Below, piece by piece: positions 24,120 through 31,958 of a DNA stretch of 64,000 bases. The stretch comes from JAHEEL01 sp942491345 (GTDB taxonomy: Bacteria > Actinomycetota > Acidimicrobiia > Spongiisociales > UBA5794). The position numbers were made by a program, and so were the translations under genes. The notes beneath the pieces are model-generated. The model was not told the origin of the DNA, ran no database searches, and saw nothing but the letters and a program-made list of their open reading frames with translations. The stretch lies in contig CALOAN010000006.1 of the NCBI GenBank assembly GCA_942491345.1, positions 6,710 to 70,709 on the forward strand. The letters are read 5' to 3'. How positions within the stretch are numbered: the first letter of the stretch is position 1; each line of letters starts with the position of its first letter.

Positions 24120-25120
24120 CGTCTAAGAGGGCGCACCGGCAGGCAGATGTCGACGCGCCGCTTGTCCGGGTTGGCGTCGGACTCGTCGAGCGGGTATCGC
24201 TCATATGGGTGCCGATCGTCGGGCTCGTATCCGCTCCAGGGGAGCCAACCGCCCGCGAGGGAATACCAGGCTTCCCCGTAGTCCTGGTCGCCCAGGGTGA
24301 AGTGTCCGACGGCAAAACGGCCACCCTCAACGATCATCTGACCGACGTCACCCGACGTCTCGGTGCCGGGCGGCACGGTGATACATGCGCTGACGCGCAG
24401 CCGATCGTCTTCGGTGATGCTCGGATTGTCGTGGTAGACGGAGAGGATCTGGCTGTCGGGTCGAACGAGGCCCCGCGGCTGCGCCCACGTCATGAGGCGG
24501 GTGAAGAGATCGGCGAACACCTCGGCGAGTCCCTGATAGCGGCCCGTATGCCGCACATAGGCGACGTTGAGGGCAGGGATCTTCTCGACCGTCACCGTCA
24601 CCGGCCCGAGGGTGCCTGCACGGACAGTCCACGTGGGGCGGCCAGCTGCGGGAGCCAGTTGCGCATCGATGATGTCGTACTCCTCGTTGATCAATCCGAG
24701 ATTCCCGATCACATCGCGGACGGTTCCCCCCGGTTCCCGCTCGTAAGCGGCGAAGCCGCTCGTTCGCCACTCGGATGCGCTCATCCCAAAAGTGTCTCTG
24801 AACGCGCGGGCGAACGAAGAGGGATTGGTGAATCCACAGTCGATCGCAACGTCGGTGATCGCTCGGTTGGGATGCTGAACCAGCAACGTCGCGGCTCGTT
24901 CGACGCGGAGGCGGCTGATGAACCGGCTCAGGGTTTCACCAACCATCGTGCTGAACACCCGGTGGAAGTGGTACGGCGAGAAGTGAGCGACTTCGGCCAG
25001 CGTCCCGAGCGTGAGGTCATCGGCGAGGTGAGCCTCGATGTAGTCGATGACCGCGTTCACCCGCTCCACGTAGATGGGTCGGCTCTCGCTGAGCGGCGGT
25101 GTGGTGCTGCTGGTCGTCAT
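24113..25120 (-). CDS. AraC-family regulator with GyrI-like effector domain
   Basis: Protein of 335 residues from ATG 25120. The N-terminal AraC DNA-binding region (about 15-115) has both helix-turn-helices: LGTLAEVAHFSPYHFHRVF and ITDVAIDCGFTNPSSFARAF. The C-terminal GyrI-like/SOUL-type domain (about 180-335) has the small-molecule barrel pattern, including AYVRHTGRYQGL and HFTLGDQDYGEAWYSLAGGWLP. This SbmC/Rob/BmrR-like architecture usually senses drugs or other lipophilic compounds. The start is followed upstream by a 14-bp palindrome that may be an autoregulatory site. Its targets are unknown. Confidence 0.9.
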   Translation of the reverse strand: MTTSSTTPPLSESRPIYVERVNAVIDYIEAHLADDLTLGTLAEVAHFSPYHFHRVFSTMVGETLSRFISRLRVERAATLLVQHPNRAITDVAIDCGFTNPSSFARAFRDTFGMSASEWRTSGFAAYEREPGGTVRDVIGNLGLINEEYDIIDAQLAPAAGRPTWTVRAGTLGPVTVTVEKIPALNVAYVRHTGRYQGLAEVFADLFTRLMTWAQPRGLVRPDSQILSVYHDNPSITEDDRLRVSACITVPPGTETSGDVGQMIVEGGRFAVGHFTLGDQDYGEAWYSLAGGWLPWSGYEPDDRHPYERYPLDESDANPDKRRVDICLPVRPLRRY

Positions 25121-25126
25121 GGTTCG

Positions 25127-25140
25127 CTCGCAGTTGCGAG
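25127..25140 (-). promoter_or_regulatory. Palindrome upstream of the AraC/GyrI gene
   Basis: Perfect palindrome CTCGCA-GT-TGCGAG, 6 bases before the start codon. It could be an operator or could shield the start in the mRNA. No ribosome site of good quality is seen between it and the ATG. Confidence 0.35.
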
Positions 25141-25215
25141 AGTAGCTCGACCCAGAATGGCGAGTGCGACCCACGGAACAACCTCGTTCACACTGCCGGA
25201 TGTCGGGTTTCCTCG

Positions 25216-26730
25216 CTACGGCGAGATCGTGGGCTCCTGGTCCTGACGGCTCACCGTCTGAGCGACCTGGACCCGATTGCCCCCGGCGCGTTTCGCTTCG
25301 TACATCGCCTCGTCCGCGGCGCGCAACAACTCTGCCATGTCGGAGGCGTGGTCTGGATACGCGGCAACCCCGACGGTGACCGTGATCGGATCCAGCGCCA
25401 AACCCTCGTGTGTGATGTTGAACCGGTTGGCGGCTTCTCGGATCTCCTCCGCCCGGAGCAGTGTCACATCGAGTGGGTTCTCAGGCATGAGGACCACGAA
25501 TTCGTCGCCCCCGTAGCGGCATGCCGCATCTTCGACCCGGGTGATGGAGTGGAGCAGAGCGGCGACTTCACACAGCAGAGCGTCGCCGCCCGGGTGACCG
25601 AACGTGTCGTTGAATTCCTTGAAGTGGTCGACGTCGATCACCATCAGGCCGATTGGCTTGCCGCTGCGGGTCGAGCGATTGATCTCGCGTTCGAGCGTTT
25701 CCTCCAGGTAGCGAAGGTTGAACATCCCCGTGAGCGGATCTCTGATCGACTGTTCCCGAAGTGATTCGCGGAGTCTGATGTTCGTGAGAGCGAGGCCAAG
25801 GTGTTCACCCACGGAAACGGCAAGTGCCTCACTCGCTGCGCTCCCGGGCGACGTGTTCAAGAGGCTCGCGGTCCCGGAATCGGCGAGCACGAGGAGGCCT
25901 GACTCCCGCCCCTGCGCGATGAGCGGAATGCAGAGGAGCGTTTCCACATCGTCTGCCGCGTGCGCGCAGCGTGGGGAGTCGGTCGTAGTCAGGCTTCCGT
26001 GGCGCCTCCCTCGGCGGATCGCCCAGCAACTCTCGGGTGCGAAAACCTGGTCACCCCAGGCGCCGTCACCCCAGGAGGTCACGGCTTCCAGGTCGTGCCC
26101 AGACTCGTTCTGCAGAAAGAGTCCGCCGGATAACGCTCCGAACAGGCGGGAACAGAAGCTTGCGGCAATTTCGAAGATCTCATCCGACGATTCAACGGCC
26201 TGGAGGTACTCCACCATCTCGCCGACGAGAGCCAGCTCCTGATTGCGCTGTTCCAGCTCGACTTTCACGAGTACGTGTGCGGTCACGTCTCTCCACACGA
26301 CCGCCAAGCCGTCACCGACTCTCTCAGCACGAACCTCGAAGGCTCGAGCGATCTTGCTCGTGTTGCGCCCGTCGTCCTCGTATTCGAGACACTGGGTGCC
26401 CAGCGGCTCCCCCGTCTCCACGACGTGGCAGAACTCGTCGAAAAGCTCACGTTTGTGCCGATCAGCGAGGGTCTCGGCTTGATCAGATCTCTCCGCGTCC
26501 TGCGGTGTGGCTTCGGCGACAGATCGGGCTCCGTCGTTGGTGTAGTCGACGCGAAAGTCGACGATCTGGCCGGTCCTGTCCCGGATTGCGGTGAAGGCGG
26601 CGAACGCATCCAGTAGATGCACGAACGAATGGCGGATCCGCTCCTCGGTCCCGGGTGGCTGCAGCACGGGGCCGTCACCGGTGAGGTCGATGACGGAGCC
26701 TCGCTCCGTGGGTCGCTCTGCGGCTGACAT
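25216..26730 (-). CDS. Diguanylate cyclase with PAS-like and GAF domains
   Basis: Protein of 504 residues; ATG 26730 with GAGGG eight bases upstream is preferred to a GTG 21 bases earlier. Order: a PAS-like segment (about 25-150, ending AVVWRDVTAHVLVKVELEQRN), a GAF domain (about 170-330), and a C-terminal GGDEF domain (about 335-490). The active-site motif YGGDEFVVLMPE is intact, and an RxxD inhibitory I-site (RVED) stands exactly five residues before it, so the enzyme should make c-di-GMP and be product-inhibited. No membrane helix: a cytosolic sensor. The signal is unknown. It has no partner phosphodiesterase here. Confidence 0.92.
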   Translation of the reverse strand: MSAAERPTERGSVIDLTGDGPVLQPPGTEERIRHSFVHLLDAFAAFTAIRDRTGQIVDFRVDYTNDGARSVAEATPQDAERSDQAETLADRHKRELFDEFCHVVETGEPLGTQCLEYEDDGRNTSKIARAFEVRAERVGDGLAVVWRDVTAHVLVKVELEQRNQELALVGEMVEYLQAVESSDEIFEIAASFCSRLFGALSGGLFLQNESGHDLEAVTSWGDGAWGDQVFAPESCWAIRRGRRHGSLTTTDSPRCAHAADDVETLLCIPLIAQGRESGLLVLADSGTASLLNTSPGSAASEALAVSVGEHLGLALTNIRLRESLREQSIRDPLTGMFNLRYLEETLEREINRSTRSGKPIGLMVIDVDHFKEFNDTFGHPGGDALLCEVAALLHSITRVEDAACRYGGDEFVVLMPENPLDVTLLRAEEIREAANRFNITHEGLALDPITVTVGVAAYPDHASDMAELLRAADEAMYEAKRAGGNRVQVAQTVSRQDQEPTISP

Positions 26731-26839
26731 CTTCGAACCCTCTGCCCCCACTCCTCACGCTAGCGCCGAAACCCCTGAGCGGCGTGGATGGTCGCGGCCT
26801 CGCTTTCGACAGTCAATCGTCGCATCTATCGTGGCCGCC

Positions 26840-27652
26840 GTGAATGTAGGGATCCTCCATCCGGGCGCCATGGGCGCTGTGCTTGCCGGTGAAGCTTCGG
26901 TTCCCGTGATGTGGGCAAGTGAGGGCCGCTCACCGGAAACCAGTGAACGAGCAACAACAGGTGGCCTTGTCGACACCGGTTCGGTGTCCGATCTCGTTGC
27001 CGCCTCCGACATGCTGATCTCCGTGTGCCCCCCTGATGCCGCAGCGGACGTGGCCCTACAGGTTGAGCGGTTTGGGTTCGAGGGTATCTACGTCGATGCA
27101 AACGCCATCGCCCCCAGCACCGTCCGGGGGATCGCGACCCGCTTCGATCGGTTCGTCGACGGAGGAATCGTCGGACCGCCGCCGACAGAGCCCGGATTGA
27201 GCAGGTTGTACCTCGCCGGACCGGAAGCCGGGACCGTTGCTGCGTTGTGGGACCGCTCGAATCTCGACACCCGAGTACTCGACGGATCCATTGGTTCGGC
27301 TTCGGCCCTCAAGGCCGCCTACGCGGGATGGACGAAGGGGAGTGCCGCACTGCTCCTCGCTGTTCGGGCCTACGCCGAAGCCAACGGCCTGGGCGACGAG
27401 ATCATCGCGGAGTGGGAGACCTCGATCCCCGGCCTCGCCGACCGGGCCGTAGGGACGGCTCGTCGCATCGGACGGAAGGCATGGCGTTTCGAAGGTGAGA
27501 TGGCGGAGATCGCCGTCGCGATGGAGGACGCCGGACTCCCCGGGGGGTTTCACGACGCTGCGCGAGAGATCTACCGCCGTCTCTCGGATCTCAAGGGAGT
27601 TGAGGAGCAGTCGGTCGAGGACGTGAACCGCAGACTCCTCGGAACGTCATGA
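26840..27652 (+). CDS. NAD(P)-binding 6PGDH-like protein with DUF1932 domain
   Basis: Protein of 270 residues from GTG 26840. A -10-like TATCGT ends 7 bases before the start, so it may be leaderless. The N-terminus is a Rossmann fold with GILHPGAMGAVLAG; the expected SD-x-x-I-S-V-C-P-P strand is seen (ASDMLISVCPP), as is the loop YVDANAIAP. The C-terminal helical half (about 165-240, SASALKAAYAGWTKGSAALLLA) is the DUF1932 domain with the conserved lysine of beta-hydroxyacid dehydrogenases. Its substrate is unknown; relatives are annotated as phosphogluconate-dehydrogenase-like. Confidence 0.85.
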   Translation: MNVGILHPGAMGAVLAGEASVPVMWASEGRSPETSERATTGGLVDTGSVSDLVAASDMLISVCPPDAAADVALQVERFGFEGIYVDANAIAPSTVRGIATRFDRFVDGGIVGPPPTEPGLSRLYLAGPEAGTVAALWDRSNLDTRVLDGSIGSASALKAAYAGWTKGSAALLLAVRAYAEANGLGDEIIAEWETSIPGLADRAVGTARRIGRKAWRFEGEMAEIAVAMEDAGLPGGFHDAAREIYRRLSDLKGVEEQSVEDVNRRLLGTS

Positions 27653-27749
27653 GTGAGATTTGGCACGCCGACCATGTCGAGGGACCCATTTCGCGGACCT
27701 GACCGCGGCCGGCCTACAGGTTTCGGCCGCATCCGTCGAAGACATCTGT

Positions 27750-27965
27750 ATGAGCAGGTGCTACCAATGCGGCGGATATGGGCATAGTCCTCAGCCGCCC
27801 GCGCCTCGCAGGCCCCCGACTCCGGTGGAATCAACCCGTACGCTCATGTGCAAGCGGTGTGACACACCGCTCGACGACCACGAGATGTTCGGCGAGTGTT
27901 TCCCACACGAGTATTTGAGGGAGTCGTCGGTCCTGCTCCATCGAGGGCACCTGATCGCTGTGTGA
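27750..27965 (+). CDS. Small Cys-rich putative zinc-ribbon protein
   Basis: Frame of 71 codons with two CxxC knuckles, CYQCGGYGH (residues 4-12) and CKRCDTPLDDHEMFGEC (about 35-51), which could hold one or two zinc ions. A proline-rich linker joins them. The ribosome site is weak and no family was recognised, so it may not be translated. It lies about 100 bases downstream of the DUF1932 gene on the same strand. Confidence 0.4.
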   Translation: MSRCYQCGGYGHSPQPPAPRRPPTPVESTRTLMCKRCDTPLDDHEMFGECFPHEYLRESSVLLHRGHLIAV

Positions 27966-28136
27966 CGCCGACCCGGCGATCGTTCATACCACGCGGTGAC
28001 CGCGAGACCGGAGGTCCGCCACAACCGTTCACGGTCTGCGGCCGAGCCTTCTGCTTCCTCGATGGGCTCAGTCGCTGGTCGCTTCGATGAAGGTCCTTCG
28101 TACGAGCACGGACCAGGACCAAAGGAGAAGGTGTGG

Positions 28137-28967
28137 CTAGGTGTCGTCCTTCGGAGCGCTGGTTCGAACCAGCTTGACCAGAGCATCGAGGACGAGCGCC
28201 GGGTTGTCGGCCTGTGGGTAGTGTCCCGAACCGTCGGACATCACGACTTCAGCGTTCATCAACTCTCCGAGTTCGTTCGCTTCGATTTCTGGGTCGGGGA
28301 AGTCGGGGTCGGCGGTACCCATCACCACAACAACCGGCTGGTGAACGCCGCCGATTCGCTTGCCGGACTCGGCATGTGAGTTCGTCGACATGGACCGGAA
28401 CGACGAGAAGCGGCCCTGTTCGCGAAGGTTGTCGGACAACGCGGACACGTAAGCGTCGTGGTCCGGGGGTTGTGCACCCGGGTACAGGCTCTTGCGGTAG
28501 TACGACACCCACACCGAGCGACCCCAGGGCGGGGACAACATGGCGCCGAACGCCGCCTTCTTCCACCAGGCCATGGGTACGTTGCGGACGAACGGTCCGA
28601 GCAGCATCACGCCGGACACCTTCTCGGGTGCATCGGTTGCCGCGATGACGGACGACGCACACGAAAGCGAGTTGCCGACGAGGACCGCCGGGCCGCCGCC
28701 AAGCTCATCGACGAGCGCGAGGTAGTCGGATGCAACGGCGGCGTCCGAAACGTCGCTCCAATCGACCGACGATTCGCCCATTCCCCGCACATCCATGGTC
28801 ACAAACCGGATGCCCTCGGCAGCGAGGCCGTCACGGAGATGCCGGTAGCTGTTGCGGGTGTCTCCCATGCCGGGTGCGGCGATCACGAGTGGGCCATCGA
28901 TGCCGTTGTCGTCGTATGAGATGCGACCGTCGGGTCGGTCGAGGAATTGGGTGGTCGGTGTTGTCAT
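28137..28967 (-). CDS. Alpha/beta hydrolase
   Basis: Protein of 276 residues; ATG 28967 has AAGGAG ten bases upstream and overlaps the stop of the upstream TetR gene by 4 bases. Features: oxyanion strand PLVIAAPGMGDTRNSYRHL, nucleophile Ser in VLVGNSLSCASS (about 109), Asp in VVMGTADPDFPDP (about 217), and His in DGSGHYPQADNP (about 248). This is the layout of soluble epoxide hydrolase/haloperoxidase-like enzymes, with small-residue-rich nucleophile elbow G-N-S-L-S. It is controlled by the TetR encoded just upstream. The substrate is unknown. Confidence 0.88.
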   Translation of the reverse strand: MTTPTTQFLDRPDGRISYDDNGIDGPLVIAAPGMGDTRNSYRHLRDGLAAEGIRFVTMDVRGMGESSVDWSDVSDAAVASDYLALVDELGGGPAVLVGNSLSCASSVIAATDAPEKVSGVMLLGPFVRNVPMAWWKKAAFGAMLSPPWGRSVWVSYYRKSLYPGAQPPDHDAYVSALSDNLREQGRFSSFRSMSTNSHAESGKRIGGVHQPVVVVMGTADPDFPDPEIEANELGELMNAEVVMSDGSGHYPQADNPALVLDALVKLVRTSAPKDDT

Positions 28968-29509
28968 GCTGTGGGTTCTCCTTGGTGGTCGGGTTGTGCG
29001 GTCCGGTTTGTGATGCTCGCGAGGCCGACGTTCCATGCGGCGGCCAGGTTGGCGTGTTCTGGGAAGCGGTCGGCCAGTTCGAGAGTCACCATTCCGTGGG
29101 CAAACGCCCACGCTGCCCGCGCTCTGTCCATGTCGCCTCCGAGGGCTTCGAGGAGCGGGAGCACAGCTCGTTCCTCGAGACCCTCCGGGAGCTCGTCGCG
29201 GGGGAGCGGCTGGTCATTCATGAGCGCGTAGAGGTGGGGGTGTTCCAGAGCCCAGGATCGGTACGCTGCCGCGATCCCGGAAACTGGATCGTTCGAATCG
29301 GCGACTACCTCCTCGAAGGCAGCGGCTTGCTGCACGAGAGCCTCCGTCACCAAGGCGACCTCCAACTCCCGCTTGTTGGCAACGTGTTTGTAGAGGGAGG
29401 GGGCCTGGATGCCGAGCTCGCCGGCGACGGCGCGCATCGTGAGACCCTCGGTGCCGTCTCGTTCGAGGAGTTGTCCGGCTACATCGATGATGTCGTCGCG
29501 ACGGCTCAT
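28964..29509 (-). CDS. TetR/AcrR-family regulator (TetR_C-like)
   Basis: Protein of 181 residues. The helix-turn-helix (about 5-50) contains LTMRAVAGELGIQAPSLYKHVANKRELEVAL. The C-terminal domain (WALEHPHLYALMNDQPLPR) matches the WHG/TetR_C_33-type ligand domain. It is followed by a coupled hydrolase gene. Two perfect 17-bp palindromes 94-133 bases upstream of its start are likely operators. Confidence 0.9.
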   Translation of the reverse strand: MSRRDDIIDVAGQLLERDGTEGLTMRAVAGELGIQAPSLYKHVANKRELEVALVTEALVQQAAAFEEVVADSNDPVSGIAAAYRSWALEHPHLYALMNDQPLPRDELPEGLEERAVLPLLEALGGDMDRARAAWAFAHGMVTLELADRFPEHANLAAAWNVGLASITNRTAQPDHQGEPTA

Positions 29510-29602
29510 GAAGAGCCGGCATCTGCGTGTGGCGCTGGGTTCATGGAATGGTTCAGCGGGCGGGCAATGGCGGATGTGTTCAAGGTCGGCTTCTCCGTAT
29601 CT

Positions 29603-29642
29603 GGCTAACGTTGTTAGCCACCATAGGCTAACAATGTTAGCC
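29603..29642. promoter_or_regulatory. Tandem TetR-type operators GGCTAAC-NNN-GTTAGCC
   Basis: Two perfect palindromes with identical arms: 29603-29619 (centre GTT) and 29626-29642 (centre AAT), centres 23 bases apart, about two helical turns. They lie between the divergent tetR/hydrolase operon (start 29509) and the diacylglycerol-kinase-like operon (start 29740), so one repressor could control both. Confidence 0.75.
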
Positions 29643-29739
29643 TGTCAATCGGTTCCCCGTTAGAACACTGCGCTGCCCGCCCTCATGGGCGGCGTTAGCC
29701 TATCGTCGACAGCGCGCCGGATGAACGAGTGGAGGCAAC

Positions 29740-30822
29740 ATGAGCACCGAGCCAACCGAAGACAAGCGTGGTTGGCGACGGCATGTGAAGCTGATCATCG
29801 GTGTGGCGGCGGTTGCTGGTGTGGGTGCTTTCGCCTACACGATGTGGAAACGGCGCCAGCCACACCTGATCGCTGCCCCCGTGACGCGTGTGTCATCGAA
29901 GCATCCGGTGCTCATCATCAACCCGGGCAGCGGCGGGGGGAAGGCGAAGCGGATCGGGCTTGCAGGCGCCGCAGCTGGTCTCGGCATCGAGACGATCGTC
30001 CGCAAGAAGGGTCAGAAGATCCCCGATCTCGCCAACAGTGCCGTGGACCGGGGCGCCGACCATCTCATGATCGCGGGAGGGGACGGCTCCCAGGCGCGTG
30101 TTGCCGACGTTGCGATCAAGCGTGACGTTGCCTTCTCGTGTATTCCGTCCGGCACCCGCAATCACTTCGCCATGGATCTCGGTCTTGATCGCGCTGATCC
30201 GAAGAAGGCACTCGCCGCCGCATTCGACGGAGTGGAGTTCAAGGTCGATGTCGGGCGTATCGCCAAACGTCTCTTCGTCAACAACGTGTCGTTCGGTGTT
30301 TACGCCGAAGCGATCGCCGACCCCGACTACCGCGCTCACAAGGCGAAGAGCATCGCCGATGCGGCAGCGGCCAGTGCCGAGCACCCGGAAAAGGGTCTGT
30401 CGGTCACCGCGCCGGACGGCACGGTGCACGACAACATCGGCATGCTGCTCGCCTCGAACAACCCCTACCAGTACATCGGGGCTCCGGATTTCGCAGGGCG
30501 CGCCGCTCTCGACACAGGAATGGTCGGAGTGATCATGGCGGACCGGTCGGCGGTGGGTCCTGCCGGGATCAACCGCGGCGAGATCAAGGAATGGACGACT
30601 CCGAAGCTGACTATCGAATCCGCAGAGAAGAAGGTCCCCGTCGGCATCGATGGGTCCCTCCACAAAGTGAGGGCGCCGATCGATGTGGAGATCGACCGTG
30701 CTGCATTGCGGGTCGTGCTCCCGACGGACGTCGCGAAGCGTGAGATGCAGTTCTCGACCGGCATGACCCCCGAGGCGTTTGCCCATCTCGCCGTTGGCAC
30801 TGCATCAGGCGATTCGGAATGA
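29740..30822 (+). CDS. Diacylglycerol kinase catalytic-domain (DgkB/YegS/LCB5) protein
   Basis: Protein of 360 residues with a ribosome site GGAGG before ATG 29740. An N-terminal membrane anchor (about 16-36, LIIGVAAVAGVGAFAYTMW) precedes the kinase domain. Motifs: HPVLIINPGSGGGKAKR (about 54-70), AGGDGSQARVADVA (about 111-124, the nucleotide-binding GGDG), and CIPSGTRNHFAMDLGL. The family phosphorylates diacylglycerol, undecaprenol, ceramide or related lipids with ATP. It overlaps the next gene, a PAP2 phosphatase, by 4 bases: kinase and phosphatase acting on lipid phosphates are encoded as one unit. Confidence 0.9.
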   Translation: MSTEPTEDKRGWRRHVKLIIGVAAVAGVGAFAYTMWKRRQPHLIAAPVTRVSSKHPVLIINPGSGGGKAKRIGLAGAAAGLGIETIVRKKGQKIPDLANSAVDRGADHLMIAGGDGSQARVADVAIKRDVAFSCIPSGTRNHFAMDLGLDRADPKKALAAAFDGVEFKVDVGRIAKRLFVNNVSFGVYAEAIADPDYRAHKAKSIADAAAASAEHPEKGLSVTAPDGTVHDNIGMLLASNNPYQYIGAPDFAGRAALDTGMVGVIMADRSAVGPAGINRGEIKEWTTPKLTIESAEKKVPVGIDGSLHKVRAPIDVEIDRAALRVVLPTDVAKREMQFSTGMTPEAFAHLAVGTASGDSE

Positions 30823-31391
30823 GCGAGGAGTCGGCCCTCCTCGACAAAGCGCAGGAGGTCGACCGTTCGGTTTTCGACGCAGTCGCCGGTTGGAGCTCAC
30901 CCCTCCTCGACAAGATCATGCCGGCCCTCTCGATCGCCGCGACCTACTCGCGGTTGTGGATGGCGATCGCCGCTCTGTTCGCCGTGGTCGGCGGGACAAA
31001 GGGTCGCAAGACGGCGGTTGAAGGGATGGCGGCCATCGGCGTCACGTCGTTTCTCGCCAATGTTGTGCTCAAAGGATTGACCGACCGGACGAGACCGACC
31101 GACCCGGTCCCCGAGGAGCGCGCACTGAAGAAGCCCGATTCCACGTCGTTCCCGTCGGGCCATACCGCGTCCGCGGCAGCCTTCTCAGGCGTGGTCGACC
31201 GGGCGTATCCCTCGCTCTGGATTCCGATCAATGGTCTTGCGGCTGCCGTCGGATTCTCCCGGGTCTATACGGGTGTCCACTATCCGGGAGACGTCGTCGG
31301 CGGGTGGATTCTCGGCAAGGCCGCCGCTTTCGGAGTGGATCGGGTTGCTCGACATGCCGGCTTCGCCGGCATGTCGACGTCCAACTCCTAG
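30819..31391 (+). CDS. PAP2-superfamily lipid phosphatase
   Basis: Protein of 190 residues; the start overlaps the kinase gene by ATGA. The three phosphatase motifs are complete: KGLTDRTRP (about 85-93), PSGHTASAA (about 112-120) and SRVYTGVHYPGDVVGG (about 145-160). Several membrane helices are predicted. It would dephosphorylate phosphatidate, undecaprenyl pyrophosphate or a similar lipid. Together with the kinase it may recycle a lipid carrier or remodel phospholipid. A strong hairpin lies inside the last codons. Confidence 0.92.
   Translation: MSEESALLDKAQEVDRSVFDAVAGWSSPLLDKIMPALSIAATYSRLWMAIAALFAVVGGTKGRKTAVEGMAAIGVTSFLANVVLKGLTDRTRPTDPVPEERALKKPDSTSFPSGHTASAAAFSGVVDRAYPSLWIPINGLAAAVGFSRVYTGVHYPGDVVGGWILGKAAAFGVDRVARHAGFAGMSTSNS
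31350..31376 (+). terminator. 12-bp hairpin in the 3' end of the PAP2 gene
   Basis: Perfect stem CGACATGCCGGC / GCCGGCATGTCG with a TTC loop, entirely within the last 15 codons. There is no T-run. It may attenuate transcription before the next gene or protect the 3' end of the kinase-phosphatase mRNA. Confidence 0.45.
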
Positions 31392-31451
31392 GATCGCGTC
31401 AACAATGAATTGGCGCGGTCGACTCGCGACCCCCGATGCTGAAGGCACCTC

Positions 31452-31928
31452 ATGACATCACCCGACAACACCCGTACCGTCACCATCTCGGGGAAGCAGG
31501 AGATCTTCTTCTCGTGGACGTCGGACGTCCTCATCTACACCGTCGTTCTCAATCTCTTTGTGGAGCACGTCGATGCGGTTGTGATCGACTCGTTCACGAT
31601 CTCGATCCTCACCGCAGTTCTGTTGAAGGTGCTGCTCGATGTTGTCATGCGTGTTGAACATCACGTCCACAGCTACTTCGCAGGAAAGGAAGGCGCCTTC
31701 TTCAGAGCCGCCGGAGCCGTATCCCTGTTTGCGATCCTGTTCCTCGGGAAGCTGTTCATCCTCGAGGTGGTGAACTTCGTGTTCGGTGACCACGTCGAGT
31801 TGGGTCACTTCATCGAGGTCGTGGCACTCGTCCTTGCATTGATGATCACCCGCAGGCTCTTCGGTGTGTTGTTCAACGCGCTCGGAGCGCCGGGTGAGAA
31901 AGAGTCGTGGGGCAGCCGCGGGGACTGA
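31452..31928 (+). CDS. Membrane protein of unknown function
   Basis: Protein of 158 residues from ATG 31452. Three or four hydrophobic segments: about 23-40 (SDVLIYTVVLNLFVEHV), 47-66 (FTISILTAVLLKVLLDVVMR), 85-110 (AAGAVSLFAILFLGKLFILEVVNFVF) and 115-140. A short His/Asp-containing loop (VEHHVHSYFAGKEG) lies between the second and third helices. I recognise no family. It starts 60 bases after the PAP2 gene on the same strand, so it may belong to the lipid-phosphate operon, although a hairpin lies between them. Confidence 0.7.
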   Translation: MTSPDNTRTVTISGKQEIFFSWTSDVLIYTVVLNLFVEHVDAVVIDSFTISILTAVLLKVLLDVVMRVEHHVHSYFAGKEGAFFRAAGAVSLFAILFLGKLFILEVVNFVFGDHVELGHFIEVVALVLALMITRRLFGVLFNALGAPGEKESWGSRGD

Positions 31929-31958
31929 CCTGAATCGCTGCCCGATCCTGCGAACGAC

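Noticed and set aside
24089..25246. Open frame of 385 codons on the plus strand
   Set aside because: Antisense to the AraC/GyrI regulator, which has both helix-turn-helices and its effector domain.
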